NCBI GenBank assembly: GCA_008933635.1
Contig: WBUQ01000001.1
Span: 124,001 to 188,000 of the forward strand
Direction: 5' to 3'
DNA from: Desulfobulbaceae bacterium
GTDB taxonomy: Bacteria; Desulfobacterota; Desulfobulbia; Desulfobulbales; Desulfocapsaceae
Length of the DNA stretch: 64,000 nucleotides
Shown here: positions 28,419 to 35,619 of the stretch, in pieces
How the letters are laid out: each line of letters opens with the position of its first letter
Numbering within the stretch: the stretch's first letter is position 1
Position numbers and translations under genes: made by a program
Notes under the pieces: model-generated
Told to the model about the DNA's origin: nothing
Seen by the model: only the letters and a program-made list of their open reading frames with translations
Databases searched by the model: none

Positions 28419-28880
28419 ATGGCTGTCAAGGTTGTCTGCCAGAATAAAAAGGCATATCACGACTATCATATCGAAGCGACCTATGAGGCCGGCATGGTGC
28501 TCTCCGGGCCGGAGGTCAAGTCGCTGCGGGCCGGCAAGGCGAACATGCGCGATGGCTATGTCCAGATCAATGGACGGGGTGAGGTGATAATGTACAACGT
28601 CCATATCTCGTTCTACACATTCGCCACCCATAACCCCAACGAACCGCTGCGGATGCGCAAGCTGCTGCTCCACAAAAGGGAAATCCGCAAGCTGATCGGG
28701 AAATTGAAGGAGAAGGGGCTTGCCTTGATCCCCCTGAAGATTTATTTTATTGGGAATGGCAAGGCGAAAGTTGAATTGGGCCTTGCCCGCGGCAAGAAGC
28801 AGTACGATAAACGCGACGCTCTTAAAGAGAAGCAGAGCGATCGTGAGGTCCAGCGCGCCATGCGCCATGATCAAAAGTGA
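28419..28880 (+). CDS. smpB: SsrA-binding protein
   Basis: The 153-residue basic protein shows the SmpB pattern: [41 protein letters not shown], then [14 protein letters not shown], and a charged C-terminal tail ([23 protein letters not shown]). It binds tmRNA and takes it to stalled ribosomes. It begins 37 bases after the GspE stop and sits 41 bases before ssrA, so the two partners of trans-translation are neighbours. Confidence 0.97.
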   Translation: MAVKVVCQNKKAYHDYHIEATYEAGMVLSGPEVKSLRAGKANMRDGYVQINGRGEVIMYNVHISFYTFATHNPNEPLRMRKLLLHKREIRKLIGKLKEKGLALIPLKIYFIGNGKAKVELGLARGKKQYDKRDALKEKQSDREVQRAMRHDQK

Positions 28881-28921
28881 TTCGTCTTGGGATGAATCAG
28901 CCACAATAGCCGGATAATAAA

Positions 28922-29286
28922 GGGGGCGAAACGGCTTCGACGGGGATGTGTAAGCTCTACGTTGCATGCCGAGCTTCTGTCAGCTCGTAAAACCGACGGA
29001 ACACAATTATAATCGCCGACGATTATAACTACGCAGTAGCAGCTTAACCGCTGTCATACTGCCGTCCCACCAGCCTTCGCCCGAAAGGCGGGATCCGGGG
29101 CGTCGACTCAACGGGCTGGTTCGGTGATGGTGCCTGACTGTCACCAGACGAGATTTTTCAGGATAGCGGCGAGAAATCTATGTTCCGACTGAGTTCTCGC
29201 GGCGAAACCTAAAGTGCGGAACTAAGCATGTAGATACGGGAGGGGAGCATTTGCGGACGCGGGTTCGACTCCCGCCGCCTCCACCA
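28922..29286 (+). ncRNA. ssrA: transfer-messenger RNA
   Basis: The 5-prime GGGGGCGAAACGGCTTCGAC and 3-prime GGTTCGACTCCCGCCGCCTCCACCA form the tRNA-like domain (acceptor GGGGGCG pairs with CGCCTCC, one G-U). The tag frame at 29015-29047 reads ADDYNYAVAA then TAA. It rescues stalled ribosomes with SmpB. An integrase lies just after its 3-prime end, and the RNA is intact, so insertion restored the gene. Confidence 0.97.
29250..29286 (+). other. probable attachment site at the ssrA 3-prime end
   Basis: The T-arm and acceptor part of ssrA (GCGGACGCGGGTTCGACTCCCGCCGCCTCCACCA) is a common target for tyrosine integrases. A tyrosine recombinase starts 126 bases later and gene content changes there. 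No second copy of this sequence was found later in the window, so the other end is presumed to lie outside. Confidence 0.55.
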
Positions 29287-29314
29287 GCATTTTAAGTAGT
29301 TGTTTTTATTACGG

Positions 29315-29346
29315 AAAAAGAGGCCGTTCGACGGCCTCTTTTTTTT
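29315..29346 (+). terminator. intrinsic terminator after ssrA
   Basis: AAGAGGCCGT, loop TCG, ACGGCCTCTT and eight T residues form a strong stem and T-run, 30 bases after the CCA of ssrA. Confidence 0.9.
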
Positions 29347-29411
29347 CGTCCACTTTTTGGCCACTTTTTCGGCCATCCTTCGCTGACGGTCTCCAAACTC
29401 ACGGAGACACC

Positions 29412-30872
29412 ATGATCAGCAAACTTCCCTACCTGCAAATTGGCTACCGAGGCACCTATTATTTTCGGCTCGTAATTCCGAAGCACTTGCGCCATAGTGT
29501 CGGTCAAGCTTCAATTCGGCGATCACTCAAAACAACCGACATCCACACTGCTCAACGGAGAGCCTCAAGTCTCTATACAACCATGAAAAAATTACTCGAC
29601 ACCGAGAGCGGCGGCATCTGGTCTGCTGCGGAAGATGAAAACGACAACTCTCTTAAAAATACGATCGTCGTCGGTAACCTGAAAATCACATACCCAGACG
29701 GTCGAACAGTCGAATGCGAAAAAATTGAGACCGATCCGAACTCTGAAATAGACTCCGAAAATCTCAAAATAGCTTTATCACAACTTGGAATTGACGGAAA
29801 ACAACCGGGTACGGTTGTCGAAAGGGTTGAACCGAAAACGAAGACGGCAAAACCGATCTCAATGTATATTGAAAAAATTGTTGATGATAAAAGAAGAGAA
29901 AAATGCAGTGAGAAATACTGTGGAGCGCTTCGAGACGCAATTCTCACATTCATCGAAATAGTCGGTGACATTCAAGCCGACCAACTCGACCGCGACTGTG
30001 CTCGAAAGTATGCCGACGGCTTTATGAAACTGCCGTCAAATCGAACCAAGAAACCTCGGTATCGAGCGAAAACCGTCAAGCAGCTCCTTTCGATGCATAT
30101 CCCGAAAGAAGATCTAGTCTCGGATACAACGTTCAACAATAATCTGCAGAAACTGTCGACGTTCGCGTTATGGCTCAAACTGGAGAAAGTTCTCTCCGGT
30201 GAAAATCCGTTCTCTGGCTTTGCTCTCGACCTTGGAAAAGCGAGAAACCAATGGTGCGCATTCACAAAAGAAGAAATACAAAAAGTCTTTGACCCGAAAA
30301 CATACGTCTATGATCGAAACCGACCGTCTCACTTCTTTGTTCCACTGATTACGAGCCACTGTGGCAGCCGTGTCGAAGAAGTCTGCTGCATGAATAAGTC
30401 CGATGTCATCGAAGTAGACGGTGTTTGGTGCCTCCGGCTCTTCGAAGACGCGGACGACAAATCAAGCAAGAACGCGATGTCTGAACGACTCGTCCCGATT
30501 CACTCAAAACTTCTTGAGCTTGGTTTTCTGAAATATGTCGAAACTCTGAAGGATGGCTCGAAACTCTTTCCGAATCTCAATCGAACAGTCAATGGCTACC
30601 ATTCAGCGGTTTCGAATGCTTTCAATCGTTATCTCGAAGAAATCGGAGTCAAAAGAGACAAACTCAGCTTGAAATCATTCCGTCACTCGGTCATCACGGA
30701 ACTTCTAAAACTTGAAATCAGACTCGAACATATCCGCGAAATTGTCGGTCACAGCGTCGAACACGACATCACTCTAGGAAGATACGCGAAAGGCGTGCCG
30801 GTCGACGTGCTCAAAAGAGCTGTCGACCGGCTTGACTGGAACTTGGCCGCTTCACAGCTTCCAAAATTCTAG
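29412..30872 (+). CDS. tyrosine recombinase/integrase of the ssrA-integrated element
   Basis: The 486-residue protein starts MISKLPYLQIGYRGTYYFRLVIPKHLRHSVGQASIRRSLKTTD, a typical integrase arm-binding start, after ACGGAGACACC. The catalytic domain contains SHCGSRVEEVCCMNKSD (first arginine), SFRHSVITELLKL (HxxR replaced by RHS context), and IVGHSVEHDITLGRYAKG with the GH and the nucleophile tyrosine. It should integrate and excise the island at ssrA. The base composition is lower in GC than the preceding genes, in line with acquired DNA. Confidence 0.92.
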   Translation: MISKLPYLQIGYRGTYYFRLVIPKHLRHSVGQASIRRSLKTTDIHTAQRRASSLYTTMKKLLDTESGGIWSAAEDENDNSLKNTIVVGNLKITYPDGRTVECEKIETDPNSEIDSENLKIALSQLGIDGKQPGTVVERVEPKTKTAKPISMYIEKIVDDKRREKCSEKYCGALRDAILTFIEIVGDIQADQLDRDCARKYADGFMKLPSNRTKKPRYRAKTVKQLLSMHIPKEDLVSDTTFNNNLQKLSTFALWLKLEKVLSGENPFSGFALDLGKARNQWCAFTKEEIQKVFDPKTYVYDRNRPSHFFVPLITSHCGSRVEEVCCMNKSDVIEVDGVWCLRLFEDADDKSSKNAMSERLVPIHSKLLELGFLKYVETLKDGSKLFPNLNRTVNGYHSAVSNAFNRYLEEIGVKRDKLSLKSFRHSVITELLKLEIRLEHIREIVGHSVEHDITLGRYAKGVPVDVLKRAVDRLDWNLAASQLPKF

Positions 30873-31028
30873 TTGTTCGTCGGGTTTGTTTCAGTTGTTC
30901 ACCGAAATCGACGAAACTGCATTTCTATAAATATTTTGTACACTTGATCTGTACATCCTGGACGGGGCGTTTAAGGTAGATTCATTAACAATCTGCCACA
31001 TTACTTGCCCCTCCAGGAGATACAGATC

Positions 31029-31373
31029 ATGCTCAACACACCGACCGCCGCCCGTTTAGCCAGACTCCCCCGCCTCTACCAAACCGAGAACATTCCCCTC
31101 GATGATACTCTCATTCATCTCCATTTTTTCATTGGCAGCTGTGACTGGTTCATTGCCGAATATGACGGTGAGGATCTCTTTTTCGGTTTCGCCGTCCTCG
31201 GTGGTGATTGGCAGAACGCGGAATGGGGATATGTCACTTTCGGGGAGCTGAGGGATATTCGAGCCCACGGAGTTCTCCATGTGGATTGTGAGCTGGAGAA
31301 ATATTGGCGGGTTCGACCTTTCTCGGAAGTCATGAAGGATTATGCGCCACCGGAGTACTGCCGAGGGCTGTAG
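31029..31373 (+). CDS. DUF2958 domain-containing protein
   Basis: ATG 31029 follows GGAGATACAGATC; the ORF track start is 8 codons earlier. The protein reads LARLPRLYQTENIPLDDTLIHLHFFIGSCDWFIAEYDGEDLFFGFAVLGGDWQNAEWGYVTFGEL, a close match to DUF2958, whose members are common on integrative elements and plasmids. Function is unknown. It supports the view that DNA after ssrA is a mobile element. It converges with the next recombinase gene. Confidence 0.85.
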   Translation: MLNTPTAARLARLPRLYQTENIPLDDTLIHLHFFIGSCDWFIAEYDGEDLFFGFAVLGGDWQNAEWGYVTFGELRDIRAHGVLHVDCELEKYWRVRPFSEVMKDYAPPEYCRGL

Positions 31374-31385
31374 ACTGTAATCCTG

Positions 31386-32021
31386 TCACAGATTCACCCT
31401 GTCGTACTCGTCGATCTCATCCTGAGTAGAGATACAGAGATAATCCAGTGTCTGCCGCTGCGACCTGTGGTTCATCATCGCCATCAGGGTCGGTATCGAT
31501 GCACCGGCCTTATGATGATGGTATGCCCATGTTTTCCGCATTGTATGGGACGCGAAATTGCCGACCAGATCAGCTTGTCGGCACCAGTATTTGAATCCAG
31601 ATGATAATGCCGCTGTGGAGATTGGCAGACCATCCGCCCTGGTGAATATCAGATCATCAATCTTCAGTGCCTGCTGGGTGGCAAGATATCCCTGTAAAGC
31701 CGTTTTCGCGGCACGGTTCAGGCGCAAGTTTTTCCTTTTGCCGGTCTTCTTTTCAACGATCGGAACTGCTATATCCTCATTGATAGCCCGAGATACCGGG
31801 CCATACCGCAAATTAACCAGATCCGATGCCCTCAAGTTCGTGTTGATCCCGACAATGAAAATCGCATAGTTCCGAAGATTTGTCTTGTACAGATAGTCCT
31901 TCAGCTGGTTAATTTCCCGTTGTGTCCTTAACGGCTCGATGATGTAGCGCCGTTGAGGGACGTACTTGCTGCCTTCCTGCCGAGTAACTGGTCTGCCACG
32001 TCTTTTGGTCTGTGGAATCAT
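31386..32021 (-). CDS. second tyrosine-type recombinase (short)
   Basis: The 211-residue protein has the catalytic residues of the family: GINTNLRASDLVNLRYG (arginine I), SHTMRKTWAYHHHKAGASIPTLMAMMNHRSQRQTLDYLCI (HxxR, a second histidine and the tyrosine). It lacks a full arm-binding domain, so it resembles short phage or plasmid resolvase-like integrases. It is opposite in direction to the large integrase and may belong to a separate nested element. An unusual 12-base inverted repeat lies downstream of it at 32343. Confidence 0.85.
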   Translation of the reverse strand: MIPQTKRRGRPVTRQEGSKYVPQRRYIIEPLRTQREINQLKDYLYKTNLRNYAIFIVGINTNLRASDLVNLRYGPVSRAINEDIAVPIVEKKTGKRKNLRLNRAAKTALQGYLATQQALKIDDLIFTRADGLPISTAALSSGFKYWCRQADLVGNFASHTMRKTWAYHHHKAGASIPTLMAMMNHRSQRQTLDYLCISTQDEIDEYDRVNL

Positions 32022-32404
32022 CTGGCTTCTCCTTGGAATGATATTCTGCAGTTGTCTGTCGCTGTAGAGTTATATAAGGAGAAGATGATATGTAGAGGCT
32101 TGCTGGTGATGGTTGCCGGGGTGCGGCTTTCCAGTCTGTGTAAACCTTTGTCTATAAGTTACGATAGAGTGAAAGATGGTCATGGACAAGGTCAGTTCCG
32201 GCATTGCGATTTTTCTGTTAGGTTTACTGTGGGTCTTATTGCTTCGATGCATAGGAGTAATGTCATCAATCGGTATTTTCACTCTTATTGAAATTCAACC
32301 TGGCAATCTATAAAACAGCTTTTCAACCTTCGCTTTGAACTCTTCGCGATCGAGTGACTTTGCAGGCTCGATCGCGAATGTGGCGTAACCGCTATTTCAA
32401 TAGC
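32022..32404. other. gene-poor region with a perfect inverted repeat
   Basis: This stretch holds no credible gene. It contains TTCGCGATCGAG and CTCGATCGCGAA (12-base arms at 32343-32354 and 32367-32378, loop of 12). With no T-tract it is not a normal terminator. It could be a recombinase or regulator binding site, or a hairpin at the end of the decayed transporter copy. Confidence 0.5.
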
Positions 32405-32655
32405 TCAAGGTATCCCGGTTCTATTCCTGCCCCTGAGCCGTTTCGATCCTTCGAGGAGTGGATGCCAGCCGAAGACCAGCGTGACCATGAAGACATCCAT
32501 CTTCATGTCGTCTGGTGCGTCGTCGTTCAGGGTCGATTTGTAGCTGAACGTGAGATTCAGGTTATCGTTGACACCATAGCCGAGGGTAAACCCCATGCCG
32601 AAATTGCTCAGCTCCTCTCCGGGGACGCCGCCATTATTGGTTGCCGGCCCCTGTT
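32405..32655 (-). pseudogene. partial tandem duplicate of the downstream beta-barrel gene 3-prime end
   Basis: The minus-strand translation reads GVPGEELSNFGMGFTLGYGVNDNLNLTFSYKSTLNDDAPDDMKMDVFMVTLVFGWHPLLEG, nearly the same as the C-terminus of the intact gene at 32673 (GVPGEELNNFAMGVTLGYGINENLNLTFSYKSTLNDDAP). Bases 32458-32650 align with 32711-32903 at an offset of 253. There is no start region, so it is a 3-prime fragment left by a tandem duplication that has diverged mainly at third codon positions, implying some time under selection or conversion. Confidence 0.8.
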
Positions 32656-32672
32656 CTGTCGTCTGTTGGGTT

Positions 32673-33677
32673 TTAGTTAGAGGATTCCAGCTTTCGAAAT
32701 CCTTCCATGAGTGGATGCCAGCCGAAGACCAGCGTGACCATGAAGACATCCATCTTCATGTCATCGGGAGCGTCGTCGTTTAAGGTCGACTTGTAACTGA
32801 AGGTAAGGTTGAGGTTCTCGTTAATTCCGTACCCCAGGGTAACTCCCATAGCGAAATTGTTCAGTTCCTCTCCGGGGACGCCGTCATTGATGGTTGCCGC
32901 GCCGCCATTGTAGACGGCGGCATCAAGTGATCCCCAAAGTCTTTCGGTGAGATCGCGAGTCAGGTGTGCGTCCAACTGAAAAAGGAGATCGGATTCCAGC
33001 GTCTGCCCAACATAGTCGTCATTGTCGCCAAAAACCCACATGACGGGAAGAAACTCCAGCGTCGTTCTCCGACCAGGCACCCATGGTCCGAGCTGCCAAA
33101 CGATGGGCATGCCAATGCGCCCATACCATCGGTTCTGGCTGATATTCAACGGCTGATCGTTGTTGTACTCGCCAATCGGCAGATAGAGGTCGGCGAGAAA
33201 ATCAACGGAGAACCCCGGTTCGTAGCGCATGGCATCGGGAATATTCTTCTGAGCTGGTGGCCCAAGAAGGTTGACGACGAATTCAAGCATTGGGTCGCCG
33301 AACCCTGACGCCGATTGCTTGGCCGAACTTCCCGCCACCGTCACCTCGCCCGATGCCCGACCCATGGGCATGATCACCGCCGCCGTTGCCGAGCGATCAA
33401 ACAAGGAAAAATTGTGGGCATAGCCAAGTAGGGCAAGCGTGGCATCAAATTCCGCTCCGGCAGTAACCATATGCGAGGGATCGAAGGGGTTGGTGTTTCC
33501 GCTTATCGATTCAAAAATCGTCAGCACTCCATTGCCGCCCGAAAGGTTCTTCCAATAGAACCGCGCCGGGACTTGCGCCAAGCTTTGTGGCGGATAGAAC
33601 AGCCCTACGGCGCTCACTACTGCGGCAGCCAGCCCAGCCCAAAGAACCGATTTTTTTAAGAATTCTTTGTTTTTCAT
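32673..33677 (-). CDS. outer-membrane beta-barrel transporter-like protein (phenol MetA deg-like)
   Basis: The 334-residue protein has a signal peptide (MKNKEFLKKSVLWAGLAAAVVSAVGLFYPPQSLAQ) followed by aromatic-rich alternating strands, ending WHPLMEGFRKLESSN. Segments such as GFSVDFLADLYLPIGEYNND and RWYGRIGMPIVWQLGPWVPGRRTTLEFLPVMWVFGDND are typical of PF13557-type barrels implicated in hydrophobic compound uptake or degradation. GAAAGGAGATCTC precedes the ATG. It lies 49 bases after the sulfatase gene, so the two are probably co-transcribed. Confidence 0.8.
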   Translation of the reverse strand: MKNKEFLKKSVLWAGLAAAVVSAVGLFYPPQSLAQVPARFYWKNLSGGNGVLTIFESISGNTNPFDPSHMVTAGAEFDATLALLGYAHNFSLFDRSATAAVIMPMGRASGEVTVAGSSAKQSASGFGDPMLEFVVNLLGPPAQKNIPDAMRYEPGFSVDFLADLYLPIGEYNNDQPLNISQNRWYGRIGMPIVWQLGPWVPGRRTTLEFLPVMWVFGDNDDYVGQTLESDLLFQLDAHLTRDLTERLWGSLDAAVYNGGAATINDGVPGEELNNFAMGVTLGYGINENLNLTFSYKSTLNDDAPDDMKMDVFMVTLVFGWHPLMEGFRKLESSN

Positions 33678-33726
33678 GAGATCTCCTTTCTTTCTGATGA
33701 ATAATTGTTTCCTGGGTCAAGAGCAA

Positions 33727-35604
33727 TCAAGATTTGGGGGCTGCTATCATGTCCTGGGGTGGAACGAATTGTTTCTTTTTGATCAGCGGCGGATAACCCG
33801 GGTCATCGGGAACGCGCGGCGGGAGTTGATCCTCCAGGGTTTCGAACATGCTACGGCTTGGGATGATGACGTTGTTGGCTTGCACGTAGTTCTCCCAAAG
33901 CTTGATCATTTCTTGAAGCTTATCTGGTTGCTGTGCCGCAAGGTCATGGCGTTCAGCCGGATCGTTTGTCAGATTAAACAGTTCCCATGCGCCTTTGCCA
34001 AGCGGTTTGTGTTCCCAGCGGATCTTCCACTCCCCTTGTCGTACCGCGCGATTGCCGAAATTTTCCCAGGCGAGATAGTCGCGATCGGTGCGGGGAGAGT
34101 CGACCTGGCCGTCAAGCATCGGCATCCAGGATTTACCGATGAGCGGTAGCAAGGTTTTGCCATTGCGCTCTTGGGGATAGCTGGCGCCGGCAATGTCGAG
34201 CAGCGTCGGCATGATGTCGGCGACGTGCATCAGCCCACAGTTGATGCTCTCTTTCGGGCGTTTGACCGTCGGCCCGCTGACAATCAGGGCATTGCGGATG
34301 CCGCCTTCTGCTGTCCAGCCCTTGTATTGGCTGAAAGGGGTCATCGAGACTTGCGCCCACATGGGGCCGTAGCCTACATACGATCCCGGATCGCCCCAGG
34401 CGTTGGGATGGGTCTGCGACCATTTGATCGCCGAGAAGAGGTAGTCTCGCGAACCTGGCGACCCGGCGACCATCTTGAACAGGTCGGTGCCCTCGGCGCC
34501 GTTGTCGCCGAAGACAATGAAGATGGTGTTGTCGTACTCCCCGATTTCTTTGAGATGATCAATCAGCCGGCCGACATGGAAATCGAGGTTTTCCACCATC
34601 CCGGCATACAGCTCCATCTTCTTGCCGAGAATAGCACGAGCGGCGGGGGCGAGGACGATCGGGTCGGGAACGAACCACATTCGCTCGGCAAGCTGCGTGC
34701 CTGGAGGCATAATCCCCAGTTCGATTTGTCGTTTCAGGCGAGTCTGTCGCACCGCGTCCCAACCGATATCATATTCGCCGACATGGCGGGTCCGCCATTC
34801 CCGCGGCAGATGGAACGGATCGTGCGGGGCCTGGTGGGATACATAGGCGAAGAAAGGCTTGCCGTCGCCGTGATTGGCGTCGATGAATTCGATCATCTTG
34901 TCGGTATAGGTCTTGGTCGCGTAGTAATTGTCCGGCAGTTTGGTAAGATAGCGGCCATCCTCGGTAAAGACCGACAGCGGTGAGGCGGCGGTGAAATTGT
35001 TCATATCCCAGTAGCTCCCGGCCCCATCGAGCAGGGAAAAATCCCGCTCGAAACCGCGGGCCGCCGGGATCAGATCGGGCGCCTTGCCCAAATGCCATTT
35101 CCCCACCATATAGGTGTGGTAGCCGGCATCCTTGAGAAGTTCCGGCAAGGTCGCTACCTGCTTATTGAGGTAGCCCTCGTAGCCGGGGACATTAAGTTGA
35201 TTGGGCGCGGTCCACTCGTCCATGTTCCCCAGACCGTTGACGTGGGTATCGACGCCGCTGAGCAGCACGGAACGGGTGGGCGAACAGGTGGCGTTGGTGT
35301 AGAAGTTGGTGAAGCGGACGCCGTCCTTTGCCAGCGAGTCGAGATTGGGCGTCTTGATCTCGCTGCCGAACGATCCCATGTCGGCGTAGCCCAGGTCGTC
35401 GCCGAGGATAATGACGATGTTCGGCCGGCGGGGGGACTCGGCGGCAGACATGAGGCCGGGCGAGACGACTGCGGCGGCTACGATCGCCGCCGTCAACCAT
35501 CTGCGCAACCGGTCCGATCCCGCCAGCGTCCCGACCGTAAGGGGGGGAAGGTGCTGCCGCTCCGCCTCCCTTGCTGTTTTCTTCCTGTCATCAAACTGTT
35601 TCAT
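33727..35604 (-). CDS. arylsulfatase (formylglycine type)
   Basis: The 625-residue protein has a charged N-terminal leader, a signal segment near 36-57 (WLTAAIVAAAVVSPGLMSAAES), then NIVIILGDDLGYADMG with metal aspartates 69-70 and NATCSPTRSVLLSG, where cysteine 107 in CSPTR is the residue turned into formylglycine. GYHTYMVGKWHLGK and FGDNGAEG complete the active site. It should hydrolyse sulfate esters in the periplasm, and needs a maturase encoded elsewhere. GGAGGCGACA precedes the ATG. Its place between an octaheme cytochrome and a porin-like protein is unusual. Confidence 0.92.
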   Translation of the reverse strand: MKQFDDRKKTAREAERQHLPPLTVGTLAGSDRLRRWLTAAIVAAAVVSPGLMSAAESPRRPNIVIILGDDLGYADMGSFGSEIKTPNLDSLAKDGVRFTNFYTNATCSPTRSVLLSGVDTHVNGLGNMDEWTAPNQLNVPGYEGYLNKQVATLPELLKDAGYHTYMVGKWHLGKAPDLIPAARGFERDFSLLDGAGSYWDMNNFTAASPLSVFTEDGRYLTKLPDNYYATKTYTDKMIEFIDANHGDGKPFFAYVSHQAPHDPFHLPREWRTRHVGEYDIGWDAVRQTRLKRQIELGIMPPGTQLAERMWFVPDPIVLAPAARAILGKKMELYAGMVENLDFHVGRLIDHLKEIGEYDNTIFIVFGDNGAEGTDLFKMVAGSPGSRDYLFSAIKWSQTHPNAWGDPGSYVGYGPMWAQVSMTPFSQYKGWTAEGGIRNALIVSGPTVKRPKESINCGLMHVADIMPTLLDIAGASYPQERNGKTLLPLIGKSWMPMLDGQVDSPRTDRDYLAWENFGNRAVRQGEWKIRWEHKPLGKGAWELFNLTNDPAERHDLAAQQPDKLQEMIKLWENYVQANNVIIPSRSMFETLEDQLPPRVPDDPGYPPLIKKKQFVPPQDMIAAPKS

Positions 35605-35619
35605 TGTCGCCTCCTCTTT

